Source: Tulasnella sp. 424 (Eukaryota > Basidiomycota > Agaricomycetes > Cantharellales > Tulasnellaceae). Taken from it: a DNA stretch of 64,000 bases. Under the pieces are notes generated by a model that was not told where the DNA came from, made no database searches, and saw nothing but the letters and a program-made list of their open reading frames with translations. Both the position numbers and the translations under genes were made by a program. Below are positions 47,979-59,641 of this stretch, piece after piece (position 1 is the stretch's first letter; each line of letters begins with the position of its first letter). Location of the stretch: positions 157,415 through 221,414 of the forward strand of contig WSUB01000060.1 of the NCBI GenBank assembly GCA_019633425.1, in the 5' to 3' direction.

Positions 47979-49667
47979 TCAATCCCTCGTCTCGCCTCGA
48001 ATCCAGTCCGTAGCATTCTTAAGTTGTTCCAAGGTCAGGAAGATCAAAATGGTTGTCGGTTGTAATCTCGTCCAGGCGGGAATCCATCTATTTTTAACGT
48101 GAAATAAGTGGTTTGGCCGATGTGGACGAGTGGTCTTACCCCTTGAACCTGAAAGCGAGATCGTTAGCCACCAACGGGAAAGGAGACTACGATACAGTTG
48201 ACATACATGAACATGGGCCCTTCGTTCTTAAAGCTATTCCTGAGAACCGCCATGGTAGACTAGCCCAGCGCCCACACGACCTGTCAATTGCCTTTCTGGC
48301 AACTTTGCGAAGAGTCACCCACCGATGAGCCAGGCCCTGATGCATTCATTACGCGGCTCTGAGGGACGCGGAAATGTTGGCTAAGTGGTTCGGGAAGAAT
48401 TGTGCAAATCGGCGTACCTTCAAGACGTCCGCAGGAGAGCAAACCGCTACATTTCCAGCGGTATTGTGTCAGTGCAGATAGGATAATGCGACCTGGTCCT
48501 GTTCCTTACTGGTAGCCACTGTTCCCGCAAAAAGTGATGCTGTAAAATGGCAATAAATATTGTCTTTGAAGTATTGGGTTCTAAGCAACATGCTCTTGAA
48601 GTAATCGTATCTGTAGAGAATAGTGGTCAAATGGCGGTCACGCCATGCATGGTGCGCGGCCTGACTTACGAAGCTAGTTGGCTTGCATTCATGAGAATAG
48701 AGCGGATAACGTTTGGGTATACACCACGACTCAGAGAGGACCAGCCCTAATTGCACAAATAAGTATTAGGTTGGGCCTGGGGCGAGGAAGGGGTTGTTGG
48801 ATTGACGCACTTCCTCACGAATCATCTACTCCCGACCCGGTTTCTCAGCTTCGAATGACACGGAAAAAGCAGGGGGATATTCTTACGCGGAATAGGCCGT
48901 CAAAGCAATTCTTATAGTTGAGTCGTTTTTCGGGGGGCTTTGCGAAATCGCCTTGCATTCGTACCTAGAGCCAGAACCGTTCAGAGTTGTAACGATGGCA
49001 AGCACAAGTACACCGACCATCAGAATCTCGCCAGGATTGCCGACAACGCCGGCGATCCCTCCGGCCATACTGCCTGCCAATGCAAGTTTCCATGCTGGCG
49101 CATTTTTGCCTGCATCGTTTTGGGGGGGAAGGTAAGATGTTGGTCAAACGAAGCGTATTTTCGTGGCGTACCAGCGCCTAGGTACTTCTTGGATTCGTCG
49201 TAAGCCCAGAAGCGACACATGGAGTAGGTCATTTGGCGGAACAACGTTGCACTGACGCCGTCGAACAAGCCCCTAACCCCTATTCGAGAGATAAGCGGAT
49301 CAAAGACGAGAAGAGTGCATGAAGTAGCAGATATTGGTACCTGCAGTGCGAACCGTCTTTTTGAGGGATTGGATCATTCCGGTGTCACCTGACGCTTGGA
49401 GGCTGGAAGCCGACGGGTGCAGCGAGTAATATTAGCGACGTGTGGGGCAGTGCGGAGAGATCAGACTTGGAGACCCACCGGACTTTGGTGAGATCGAGAG
49501 GACTGAGAGGTCGACCTCGTTAGTCACGCTAATACAAGCACGACTTTGCCAGCCACGTACTGTGTGATGCTCGCTGCTATTGATGCGGCAATCCCTCCCA
49601 GGTACTGTGGGTATGGCTGCTTTGGCTTGGAAACGGGGATCATTTGGGCATTGGCTGTTGAAGACAT
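47979..49667 (-). CDS. DIC1: Mitochondrial dicarboxylate carrier
   Basis: SLC25-family inner-membrane carrier that exchanges malate or succinate for phosphate. The start at 49667 gives MSSTANAQMIPVSKPKQPYP, then YLGGIAASIAASITHPLDLT and KVRLQ (the first PxD/ExxK/R signature, spread over small exons near 49470-49540). GVRGLFDGVSATLFRQMTYS and FWAYDESKKYLG follow. The second repeat carries GGIAGVVGNPGEILMVR; the NPGEI variant is typical of dicarboxylate carriers. The third repeat has CSPADVLKSRVMNASGPGSS. The last exons give NEGPMFMFKG and WIPAWTRLQPTTILIFLTLE, ending near 47979. At least eight short introns. All three signatures are present, so it is probably active. Confidence 0.85.
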
Positions 49668-50646
49668 GATGACCAGGTTAGTTCTTGGGATAAGAAAAGG
49701 GAGTTATATGGAGGTGCTAGAGAGGGGAGGGAGGGAGGGAGGGAGGGAGGGAGGGAGAGGGATGGGTGTTGAGTGAGAGTCGATGAATTGCGAAGCCAAC
49801 TGGAGTAATCTGCAAATCACGAGGTTCAGTCCGCCTTCGTCTTCGCGCTTCCGCCATTCCCTGCCACTTCCGCCAACCCCTGCCCCCGTCCTCTGCGGCC
49901 TTCCACCTTGGGCCATTCCCTGAATAAAAACACACCAGAAAGAAAAATATACCCCCGTCTTTCATTGTCGTATCCGCCAGGCGGGCCGTAGCGGGCCGCT
50001 TCTCCAGAATATCTAATCTAATCGGAGACCAACGCGGCACTTGGGCTGTGACCACTCACACACCCCGTATTTCAGTGCGAGCGCGGAGCGTAGGTGCCTC
50101 ACGCTCCAGCCGGCACGCAGACCGTTGTACATCATGAGTAAAGGGCTGTTCTAGCCATAGTTGCTTGGACTAGCTGCCCACTTCAAATGAAGGCACGTTT
50201 ACCACAGCCCCAAGGACATTTCGGAGGGCTCCCTCGAATGAGAACGAGAGGAGTCTCAAGATCTGGTGGAGACTCTTGACTAACTTATCTCCCATTCACA
50301 AAGACGCAGCGAACAAACCTCGGTCCAGTCTTTCATCAAGATCACGAAACGCATTGATGTCCAGCAATAGATCGCGTGTAGTACGCTAATGCTATTGCGC
50401 TGTAAACAGCGAACACACTCCTCGGTCGACTATACTTTATCAGCTACAAGGGCGTGTTACAAGAACAATGACAGGAATCCACGTTTCAAAGTGCACTGAA
50501 CCACAATATCATGCAGAGGAAATCGGTGTACAACAATCTCGAACATTCAAAAGAAGGGTCCACTCAGCAACGAAACCTCGATGGAAGAGGGAACGACTGA
50601 AAGAGCGCAGACTGTCAGCAGCCTGTATGACGTAATACAAGTGAAT
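49668..50646. other. Intergenic region upstream of DIC1
   Basis: This 979-bp gap lies between the DIC1 start and the PBS2 stop. Apart from a GGGA tract at its left end I see no gene, RNA or repeat in it. Confidence 0.4.
49723..49760 (+). repeat. (GGGA)n microsatellite, G-quadruplex-capable
   Basis: About eight GGGA units in a row, lying 56-93 bp upstream of the DIC1 ATG. Runs of three G separated by single A on the plus strand have the form of a stable G-quadruplex. For DIC1 this is the template strand. Confidence 0.85.
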
Positions 50647-52689
50647 CTATTCTGGGGCCTTGGACTGCGCCGAGCCTGCCTTCCTCGCTCGTGACCGTTG
50701 TTCGGTAGCCTTTGCCACCCAAGCCACCATATTCACCTCTCGCGACGCGTCCTGGGCAAGCCAAGGATGTTCCAGTAACTGCGCGTAGGTAGGCCGATGG
50801 CTGGGCTCCTTCATGAGACTGACAAACGAAAGTGAATGGGTTATCTTAGGGTTGGTGGCAACGACACTTGCTTACCATCTGTCCACAAAGTCGTTCCCAT
50901 CCTCAGAGTAGCCAGATGGCATCCTTGGGCTGGGCCCGTGGACGATTGCAGTCAGTTGTGCGAAAACGTTGCTGTACATCTCCGGTGGGTATGGGTATTT
51001 ACCCATGGCAAGCTCGATGATCGACAAGCCGAGCGACCAAACATCCGAGGAGACAGAGTAGGTGCCCTGCTTGTTCTGAGCCTCGCCATGAATGCGTTCG
51101 GGCTGACAAGAGCGTGTCAAGATGCGCAGGTGGATGATAGTGGGATCCGCTTACGGCCATATAGCTCTGACAGCCGATGTTGGTCTTGGCCAAACTCTTC
51201 TCCAGCTGACCGGACACGCCAAAGTCACAGAGCTTAATTTGGCCCTTTCGGTTTACCAGAACATTCGTTGGCTTTACGTCTGCCCGGTCCGCAATTAGTC
51301 AAGAATGAACAAGCCGCTGGGTAACGGGATCCATACCTCGGTGCATGACGTTGAGTTCGTCTTTGAGGAATTTCAAGCCCCGAACCATACTTGCGGTAAT
51401 CCTTGCGAGAACATCTTCCATAAGTCCTCCGACCTTAGGCCCACCAGGAAGGCGAGTGGCGGTGTCGAAATCAGACTGGGGGTCCACCACGGGGAGGTTA
51501 GGGGATGTGTCTCCGTCGGAAGGTTGTGGATCTGGGTGGCCGATCAACGTATCGAGGCTGCCAGCGTCCATATACTCCATGCAATAATAGACACATGATT
51601 CTGCAAAGAAAGCGCCGTAAAAGTCGACGATTTCTGGGGCCGTCGCTCGATGTAGGATCTCGAGTTCTACGATGATGGAGTTGAGTCGAGAATGATCCAA
51701 CTCGAGATGGATCTCCTGTTTTGGGTGGGGGGGATTGATGAGAACCAAACGCAGCATCGAAAGATGAATGTATGATGTGCGAACCTTCATTGCCATGACC
51801 ACTTTTGTGGGTTTGTGAAAGACCTTTTTCACAGTGCCATAATTGCCTCTACCAAGCTCCTCGTCTAATTCAAATTCAGACATGTTTATGGAAAAGGACG
51901 ATCCGTTGGAAAAGTCGACTCCTGATGCATGGATAACGGCTTTGCCACTGAAACGTAATGCCCCGGATGGGTCGCTTCCAAGGAAGGGTATGTGAGACGT
52001 GATATTGAGGGAACGAGCAATGGAAAAAAAAAATATGACATACACAATTTTGCCAAAGTTGGCAAACGGTGTTCCGCCTGTTGGTGGTCGCCGCGGGTTT
52101 GGGTCGTCCATAACCGGACGGCCAAGACGAAGACCGGCACCGGCAGCACCTCCACCGGGAAGTGTTGGGGCATCACCTGGAAAGATCTGCGAAAGATTCA
52201 TCTTGGGAGCTAATTTGACATTCGGAGCCATAGCAGCGCGCCTGGCAGCAAGGCCCGCAGGTATTGGAGGACCCTTTCGCGGGGGACCAAGATTCGCGGA
52301 AGCCATGGTGGCGGTTACGCCATTGATATCTGGGACTGGATTTGCGGTTCCATTAGGTAGACGAGAACGGAGAGCCGGAGGGATTGGGGTTGCAGGGCTT
52401 GAAGTGCGGTTCAGACCTGCCTGGAGCGAGTTGAAGTTCGGGGGTTGGTTGGTGGCCCCTGGTGAACGGGCGAGCTGCTACATGATGTGATGCCGAGGTC
52501 AGCGAAATGGGATTAAAGGGAAGTCTGTCGAGCACGTACTGCGGCCATTCGAGCCTGAAGAGCTGGAGGGATCCTGGTGGCTGTTCCTCCAGGGGTTGGG
52601 ACTGGGCCTGCGGGCGGTTGTCTGGGAGGTGGAAGTGGAGATGCATGAGGTGGTGGGTTGAGTTCCAGGTCTGGGGATGGTGGATCCAT
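50647..52689 (-). CDS. PBS2: MAP kinase kinase PBS2 (HOG pathway)
   Basis: Dual-specificity MAPKK that phosphorylates the Hog1/Sty1 stress kinase. The start at 52689 gives a Pro-rich N-terminus ([20 protein letters not shown]) with repeated IPPALQAR and IPPALRSR blocks, as expected for docking and scaffold motifs. The kinase domain begins with [14 protein letters not shown] and the ATP lysine in MAMK. HRD is split by an intron near 51280-51337 and continues [20 protein letters not shown]. The activation loop is [18 protein letters not shown], the Ser-x-Ala-Lys-Thr pattern of Pbs2-type MAPKKs. [20 protein letters not shown] follows, and the protein ends at 50647 after an Ala/Arg/Lys-rich tail. 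About 600 residues over eight or more exons. A complete and probably active kinase. Confidence 0.9.
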
Positions 52690-53074
52690 GGTCGATGTTG
52701 GTGGTAGAGAAGGGGGGAAGGGAGATGATGAAGATGATGATGAGTGGACGGTTGAGATGTGAATTGGGTTCTTCTTTGCACACGCTCGACCAAATCGAGA
52801 GAATAAGACTCCCCCCGATGACGTATACACCACCCACCACCCATCAGCCAACTCTCACAGATCACACGCAACAAAGTCTGACAAACCAGCGACATCAACA
52901 ACTACATCCATAATCTATTTTCATGTATAGATGATTAATATTATGTTTGTAGTCAATTCCAGAATAACGTAGAATCATCCCCGTCAACATCTATTTGTCA
53001 GCGTTTTTCCATCTTTAAAAGACAACCACCCGCTTGTATTTCAACGGTAGCGACCACCCAGCACTAAGGAGACC
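52690..53074. other. Divergent promoter region of PBS2 and U2AF1
   Basis: About 385 bp between the two start codons. It is A/T-rich in the middle (about 52920-52960). Nothing else is recognised in it. Confidence 0.4.
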
Positions 53075-54007
53075 ATGGCCTCACGTTTAGCCACCATCTT
53101 TGGCACAGAGCAAGACCGAGTTAACTGCTCCTTTTATTACAAGGTGAGAGAGACTCTTTGGCGGCCTTCTTACATCCTGGACTGACCGGTCTTCCTCCAG
53201 ATCGGAGCATGTCGACACGGCGACCGTTGCTCACGAAAGCACATACGGCCACCCTTCTCTCAGACTATCCTCCTTCCAAACGTCTACCACAATCCCGCTC
53301 ACGACCCAAGCAACAAACTATCGGAGAAAGAGCTTCAGGACAACTTTGACGCGGTGTACGAGGATCTCTACTGGCAAGTACTCATTGCTCTCACAACCCC
53401 GAGCTACCTTTCTAATTCGTTTCTCTCAGCGAGCTCGCAAAGTACGGTCATCTACTCGAGCTCCATGTTTGCGATAATGTTGGAGACCATCTCATTGGCA
53501 ACGTCTATGCACGTTATGAATGGGAAACCGAAGCCCAAAAAGCAGTGGAGCAATTAAATGAACGTTGGTACGCAGGTCAGTGCCCTCATGCTCAACGAGC
53601 CGTTGTAACGCCACTTATTCTTTTTTGTCTTCCTTCTAGGCCGTCCACTCTATGCCGAACTCTCCCCCGTCACTGATTTCCGCGAAGCCTGCTGCCGCCA
53701 GAATGAAAACGGTGAATGCAATCGTGGCGGTTTCTGCAACTTTATGCACCTCAGAAATCCCTCCGCACCTTTGGCTTCCGCCCTCCGAGCAGGTCAAAGA
53801 CTCGATCGTCGCCTAAATCCACCCGCACCCACTGAAGGTGGCGGTTGGGAACCTCCCTCTGCCAAGAACGGCACCGATTCTGGATCCCAAGGCTGGAGTC
53901 GCTCTGAAAGACGCCGCAGCGCTAGTCCGTCCCATCGGAGTGACAAGGACGGCAGATATCGAGAGAGAGATGAGCGGTTTGATGATAGGCACGGAAGCCG
54001 CAGGTGA
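53075..54007 (+). CDS. U2AF1: U2 snRNP auxiliary factor small subunit
   Basis: Recognises the AG at 3' splice sites as part of U2AF. The start at 53075 gives MASRLATIFGTEQDRVNCSF. The first zinc finger is C-x8-C-x5-C-x3-H ([20 protein letters not shown]), split by an intron near 53143-53201. The U2AF-homology RRM has FDAVYEDLY, then CELAKYGHLLELHVCDNVGD and HLIGNVYARYEWETEAQKAV, with further introns near 53374-53429 and 53575-53639. The second finger is C-x7-C-x5-C-x3-H (CRQNENGECNRGGFCNFMH). The C-terminus is short and rich in Arg, Ser and Asp, ending at 54007. About 240 residues, the usual size. Confidence 0.92.
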
Positions 54008-54172
54008 TGGTCCTCTTCGCTTCATTCCTGTCTACACTAGACCATTGTATAATAGATAGTGTTTCAAAATCCATCAGCATTCCAGAACCTTAAGCCATGC
54101 TTGAATGGTCCTCAGACCCCTCCTAATCAGTGGATTCGGTATTGAGAGCAGTAATCATAAATTGCCGATGAT

Positions 54173-54600
54173 GTGTCGGAATATCACGAATGCAAACAAA
54201 CTGCCTTGAGCTGTAGCTCTTCATGGGCGACTCGATCATCGTTGAAGGTGCTTCTGTTCGGGGCGACTGTGCCGACTCTAGTTAGGAGGACCTTGTCTGA
54301 TGCTTCATCTAGTGTTTGGCTCGAAGAGAGGCTGAGGTCGATTCCAGAGATCCCCAAAGAGTTTGGAGAGGATGGAGGACATTTCTACAGGTACTACGAT
54401 GCCCTTGCGGACGAAATTGACGACGACATGGTCAAGAGTTTGAAGGCTCAACTCGACGGCATTCTCATTTACGTTCGTGCCATTTATCTCGTGACCACCT
54501 CTTTTCCGCAAGGAGTTTTCTCCCGGACACTGGATGTCACTTCCTTGCCCGATACAAGCTTAAGGCATTCAATAATTACCTTGCATGGACAGAAAACTAA
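54173..54600 (+). pseudogene. Truncated DUF6535-like fragment
   Basis: The peptide near 54370-54470 reads FYRYYDALADEIDDDMVKSL then KAQLDGILIY. This resembles the start of DUF6535, a domain of unknown function common in agaricomycete membrane proteins. The normal continuation into transmembrane segments is not seen. The sequence instead runs into CpG-poor repeat DNA at about 54600, so this looks like a broken gene. The family call is from pattern memory. Confidence 0.4.
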
Positions 54601-56720
54601 ACCAGAAGGATCATGGATTGTTTCAGACTCGGGGGCTCCAAAGGCAGAAAGTACACATGTTGAAAGAGTGGGAGATAGTTTTTGCTCAGAAAGGAATCAC
54701 CCACCAGCAAACCACCCCTGCCACACAAGGGCAAAACAGGATCTGAGCACATGAGCTGCATATTGGAGGGCATAACTATAGCAATGCTCACCCAAGTAAA
54801 TTTGCCACCGATGTTTCTAGAGACACACCCGAGCATGCCACTGAACCCTAAAAAGTGCACCAACCTCCACAATAAAAGGCAAGACTCCTGGGAGCATAGG
54901 ATAATAATAGGCATAACCTATCATATTGGGATTATTTTGCACACTCTAATATAATATAATCGTAGTTTATTGTAATCTAATGTAATGTATCCAAAGATAT
55001 TTTATTACAGGACCTTCGAGATTGGTATGGATCTAGCAGCTAGACCAGCATGATTCGATCCAGTTGAGTATCCTACCCGGTTCCCCTGCTGATGTAGCCA
55101 TCATCACAGATATTGACAATGCTACCTGGGCCCACTCTTGGTCTGGGCACTAAAAACGACGATGTTTTTGAATTGTAAGGGGGATGGGAAACACCCTTAT
55201 GCCAGTTGGCAACCGTTCAACGGGTCCGAGATATCACTTTGGTCAGCGTCTTTTCCCATCAGACAGGGATCTCCACCTGCATGGCCATCAGAAGGACCCC
55301 ACCCTGGGCACCAACACAAGGTGTCATAATAAAAATTCCCATAACCGTTTCAACATGTTGTGGGTCTTGTCAGCGGGATTTACTTTGTAGTTTCTGACTA
55401 ATGCGGTTCTCATCATCCTTGATGAATGGACTCCGTGTAATCCCTGCTCAGTGCTATCACGTGGTTCCGCTCTTCCATCTCTTGTGGTCCTTTCTGCCTC
55501 TAGTCTCATTCCTTACACCCATTTCACCTAACAAAGGTGACCTTGCAGCTTTTCTGTTCCTCTATTTCTCACTCATTTAGAATGCCCTCCCATTTGTGAA
55601 TATGTTTGGTACAGTGACAGTCAGATTTGCTGTGCTAGTGCCACTGTATGTACCTACCTACTGTATTCCATTGTTTTCCTGATGGACAATCGTATGAACT
55701 ATTGGGATGCTTGCCTTGTATCCAGTTAGCCTAGTATAATATGTTGCCTAACTACACCTACTGCTGAATGAACCATTGACACATCTGCATGGACCGCTTC
55801 CCCCCAACACTGGGATCAACAAGCAGCAGTCAGTGGCATTGCCCTCCACTGTGAAGACCTCTTCCACAGAGAAGAAATTCAATGTTTGCAAATGTTCCGA
55901 CAATGCAATGTATCTGGCACTTGGTATCTCAAAAGCGATTTGTCCAGCCTCTGTTATTATTAACTATCTTAATCAAGAGCCACATGTCTAGCTTTAGTAG
56001 ATGTACTAGTTTCAGTGTAGTTATTTCATTTATTCATCTCTGCATAAATAGTGTATGGCGTGATGCACAACTACCCAAGGTCAAAGGTGGCAAAGGCGGG
56101 GTTGTGGAATGGAAACTTTTGTCAGCTCCTCCGTTTCTAAATAATTGGACTTCCCAAAGCGCATGCTACTTTGATGGAAGGCTTCAAGGCTGACATCAAT
56201 GCCAGGGTCAAAGTCTCCATGTAGAACTCAAACCTGATTGCTGCCGCATACCCCCACCACACAACTGTTTAACCAGGGAGGTGTTAAGGTAAACTGACAA
56301 CAAAAAAAGTGGTTATGGGTATCCTGTGCCAAGGAGTGGCAGATATTTATAAGAATTCTTGGAGTCACTAAGTGAGCCTACATCCATTGGGCAAGCATTC
56401 TCTTGGAAGGATCAGTCCTCCTTATGAGTACTCAAATATATATCAGAGAAAGCTCAAAGTGTAGGCAGGGCAATTTAGTATGTAGGAATTTGGCTGGCAA
56501 GGTAGCCAGTGATCTTGGAACAACACACAGGAACTACTAAGGAATGAGGATTGTATAAAGAGAAATAACATGAAATGAGAAAGAGGTAATAGGAGTGCTA
56601 AATGCCTGGGTCAAAGACTATCCAAGGAAAATACCAAGTCATTGGAGCAAGCATAGTGGGAAAGGCAGGTAAAAAAGTGTGGAATGATGAGAAACACAAA
56701 CTGAAATCACCAAAGGAAAA

Positions 56721-56742
56721 GAGAGAGAGAGAGAGAGAGAGA
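56721..56742 (+). repeat. (GA)n microsatellite
   Basis: About eleven GA dinucleotides in a row inside the CpG-depleted island. Confidence 0.9.
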
Positions 56743-57079
56743 AGAAAGTTAGATCAATTTAGTACAAAGGTGAACTGAAAGAATGATAGGTAAGTTATGA
56801 ATTCAAGATCAGGGGAGAAATAGCTGGGAGGGTGGAGAAAATGAATGGAGGTCAGAGCAAACAAGGTCAAAGCAAGATGCAATTTCTATTTTGGTCTTGG
56901 AGGCCTAGTCAACGCTATGCTACAGCCAGGAAGCATCAGCATTGTGATCACTGGGGAAGGTGGCCACAGTGGAAAAGAGGAAAGTGGGGCAAAGAGTGAC
57001 CAGGGGGAGAAGGGAACAGCTCTGTGAGAAGAACAAACAGAGCCATTGTGAGATGCATTTTTTCAATTTGGGTTTGGAG

Positions 57080-57241
57080 ACCTGGTCCATACTGTGGCTA
57101 GGAATATTTTGGTGCACACAGTCGAAAGGAAATAAAACAACAATAGAGAAAATGTAAAAGTGCCCATATGAGATGAAAGTGACTATCACACCTAAGGAGG
57201 TGCAGAGTCATGAGCATTGTTGTGCCCAAGTGAGCTCAACA
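57080..57241 (-). repeat. Old copia LTR fragment, copy A
   Basis: Read on the minus strand, it starts TGTTGAGCTCACTTGGGC at 57241 and matches the start of the LTR at 60162 for about 160 bp (CTCTGCACCT, ATGGGCACTTT, GTGTGCACCA), with heavy substitution and no intact end. The left boundary is approximate. Confidence 0.65.
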
Positions 57242-58136
57242 AAGGCTGCCTTTGCAATGGGAATCTCTTGGCTTTTGAGACAATTGTGCAGACCAGCAGA
57301 AACCTGGAAAAATTACTTGTGGCCAGGACAATGTAGAGAATAATGGTTTCCATCTCTAGATCTCCATTATCACTTTCTAACTGCTGAAAGCTCCAGAGAA
57401 AAGTGATTGCCCTTCTGCACCTTTGCAAGGATTCTCAGCCACTGAAAATGTTGATTTGCTCCCTGTATCTGTTAAATCAGTTAATCACCTGTTGCAGTAA
57501 CACTACAGCATGCAATTAAAATTTCAGGGAATCAAAAGGTAAGCAACAAATGAACTGAGGTATACAAGTACAGGAAACCATAAAAATACAAAAGATATGG
57601 GAAGTGGGAGACAATGCATATGTGCTGACTGCACAACATATGATATGGTTCAGAAGGACATGTGATGTGCACAGCCTTGAATCCCACACTCAGCAATGTG
57701 TGTCCTTAGGCTGTTGAATGCACCACTCTAGATGACTAGACACCTGGGGGTGAACAAGTGGAGGGGAGTTTTAGTCAATAAGGAGATTCCATCTAGACTC
57801 ACTTACCAATCTTATCTCTGAGCTCTGCCCAACAAATCAGTTCCCTCTATAAACAACTGGGACCATGGTCACATTTCACTTAGGACCCTTAATTCAAACC
57901 CTGCCCAACATTCTCAGGTTAGACTTAGAAAAATATGTTGTCCTCCCTCAACTGATTGTCTGCCACATGGATGTCTTACTTCATGTGCCAATTGTGACCC
58001 AGGCATAGCATAAAAATGTAAATACTCACACATAGGCCGACATCATCGTGTTGGAAATGGATGAGGAGGATGTTGAGGATGAACCAGATGAAGAAGTGTA
58101 ACACATGAGTATTTTTATGTACTTAACAGTGTCCTC

Positions 58137-58640
58137 TGTGACACTTGGGCATGACAATGTTTACACCTCTGCATCTTGGGTGTATGAGGCATGGCCACTT
58201 GTTTAAAATGGGCACTTTCGTTCTTTTATATTACTGCTTCAGTCTCCTTGACTCTGTGCACCAGAATATGTCCCTAGCTTGTCCTGATGTTAAACGCAGC
58301 AATCCGACGACTGTGGGTATCTCACACTGAGAAGGGGGAGTCGAAGAGTCGATAATGATTATACGTACGTGTACATGCAGTATATATAGTAGTAGTAGCA
58401 AACAATCTCACAACATGTACAAATACGCCACAAACACAATACGAACATCATAGTATTACAACAAATCATAGGAATAATAGTCCATACCAAATCAAGTATA
58501 GAGAACACGATAGAGGTGAAGAGGAGACGCACGACACCGTGCAACACCTGATGCTCCCTGTGCATTGTGTTTGTCTACTTGGTGTTATGCTTGGTTTGTT
58601 TGTTGATTGTGTTGAATGCAGCAATCTAGACAGTATAGCA
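58137..58640 (+). repeat. Old copia LTR fragment, copy B, split by a younger LTR
   Basis: It matches the LTR at 60162 from ACACTTGGGC (58141) to CAGAATATGTCCCTAG. It is then interrupted at 58288-58546 and resumes with CTCCCTGTGCATTGTGTTTG. Near 58608 it runs into a TGTTGAATGCAGCAATC end in the other orientation. Boundaries are approximate. Confidence 0.65.
58288..58546. mobile_element. Young solo LTR of the copia family, 5-bp target duplication
   Basis: This 259-bp LTR has TGTTAAAC and GTGCAACA termini and about 94-95% identity by eye to the 3' LTR at 61349-61610 (about 14 substitutions and one 3-bp gap). It is flanked by CCTGA at 58283-58287 and CCTGA at 58547-58551, a perfect 5-bp duplication. 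It has 13 CpG, against almost none in its surroundings. No internal region is present, so it is a solo LTR left by LTR-LTR recombination. Confidence 0.9.
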
Positions 58641-59281
58641 CACACTGGGACAGTGCAGAGGAGTCTTAGTCAATAAAGAACAGCCCTCTGCCCCTGCTCC
58701 CAGTTTAGATACAAACTGGAACAAACAAAGCATCCAACATGGACAAACCCATGTTGGAAGTGACAATAGAGATACAACAAAGACAGAAAACATGGTCTAG
58801 ACCATCCAGAATAAATGGGAGAAATATGAGAATAATCTTATATACCAAATTAACTATGACAGACATGACGGCACTATTGGCGCACCCCCACAACTACTCA
58901 GAGGTGGCGAACCGACATGCACCAGTCAGTGCAACGTGAAGACCATAGACTCTACCAATACCTCCAAAGTTGCCAGAAAGAATTGCAAAGCTCCCTGGGA
59001 TGCCCTCGGCACTCAAATGCCTTCCCTTGAGCTAGCTGCCTCAGGCCTCCAGAAGCCCCTCCAACCAAGCGACAAAGGCTGTAATTATAAGTACTGGCTC
59101 CTCTTCATCTGTGTCTACACTCACCTCGCCTTTGTCTGCACTCTCAAGCGGAAGCGGTAGAGGTGGAATGAGAGTGGTGGATGGTTACTATATGTGCTTG
59201 CTAACAACAAGGCCATGACTCACAGACTGGGAGAGTGGAATCAACTCACTGCACAGTCCCTAAGCTTAATGCCCTTGGGCA

Positions 59282-59641
59282 TATGTACGATTGGACACCT
59301 GGGATGAACAGGCAACGGGGAGTCTCAGTCAATTATATTAAAACAAGAGGAAAGAAAGGCATACTGGGGATGTACAGACAAAGGAGAGTCTTAGTATCCA
59401 TCCCCAGTCTATATACCAATGAACAAACAAGCCAAACCCCACACAATGAAGATAAACACAATGCACAGAGACCATGGAGACAGACCAGGGACATATCCTG
59501 GTGCACAGAGTCAAAGAGGAATGAAGCAGTAATATAAAAGAAATGACAGTACCCATGTGAAACAAAAGTGACCATGCTTCATACATCTAAGGAGGGAAGG
59601 TGCAGAGGCATGAGCTTTACTATGCCCAAGTGGGCTCAACA
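59282..59641 (-). repeat. Old copia LTR, copy C, inverted
   Basis: Read on the minus strand from 59641 it starts TGTTGAGCCCACTTGGGC. It matches the LTR at 60162 through CTGTGCACCAGGATATGTCC and GTCTCCATGGTCTCTGTGC to the ACTAAGACTC block. The far end is extended and disordered. The left boundary is approximate. Confidence 0.7.

Noticed and set aside
58037..58102. Short acidic reading frame (DIIVLEMDEEDVEDEPDEEV)
   Set aside because: It looks like the tail of a lost transposon or host protein, but it is too short to name.
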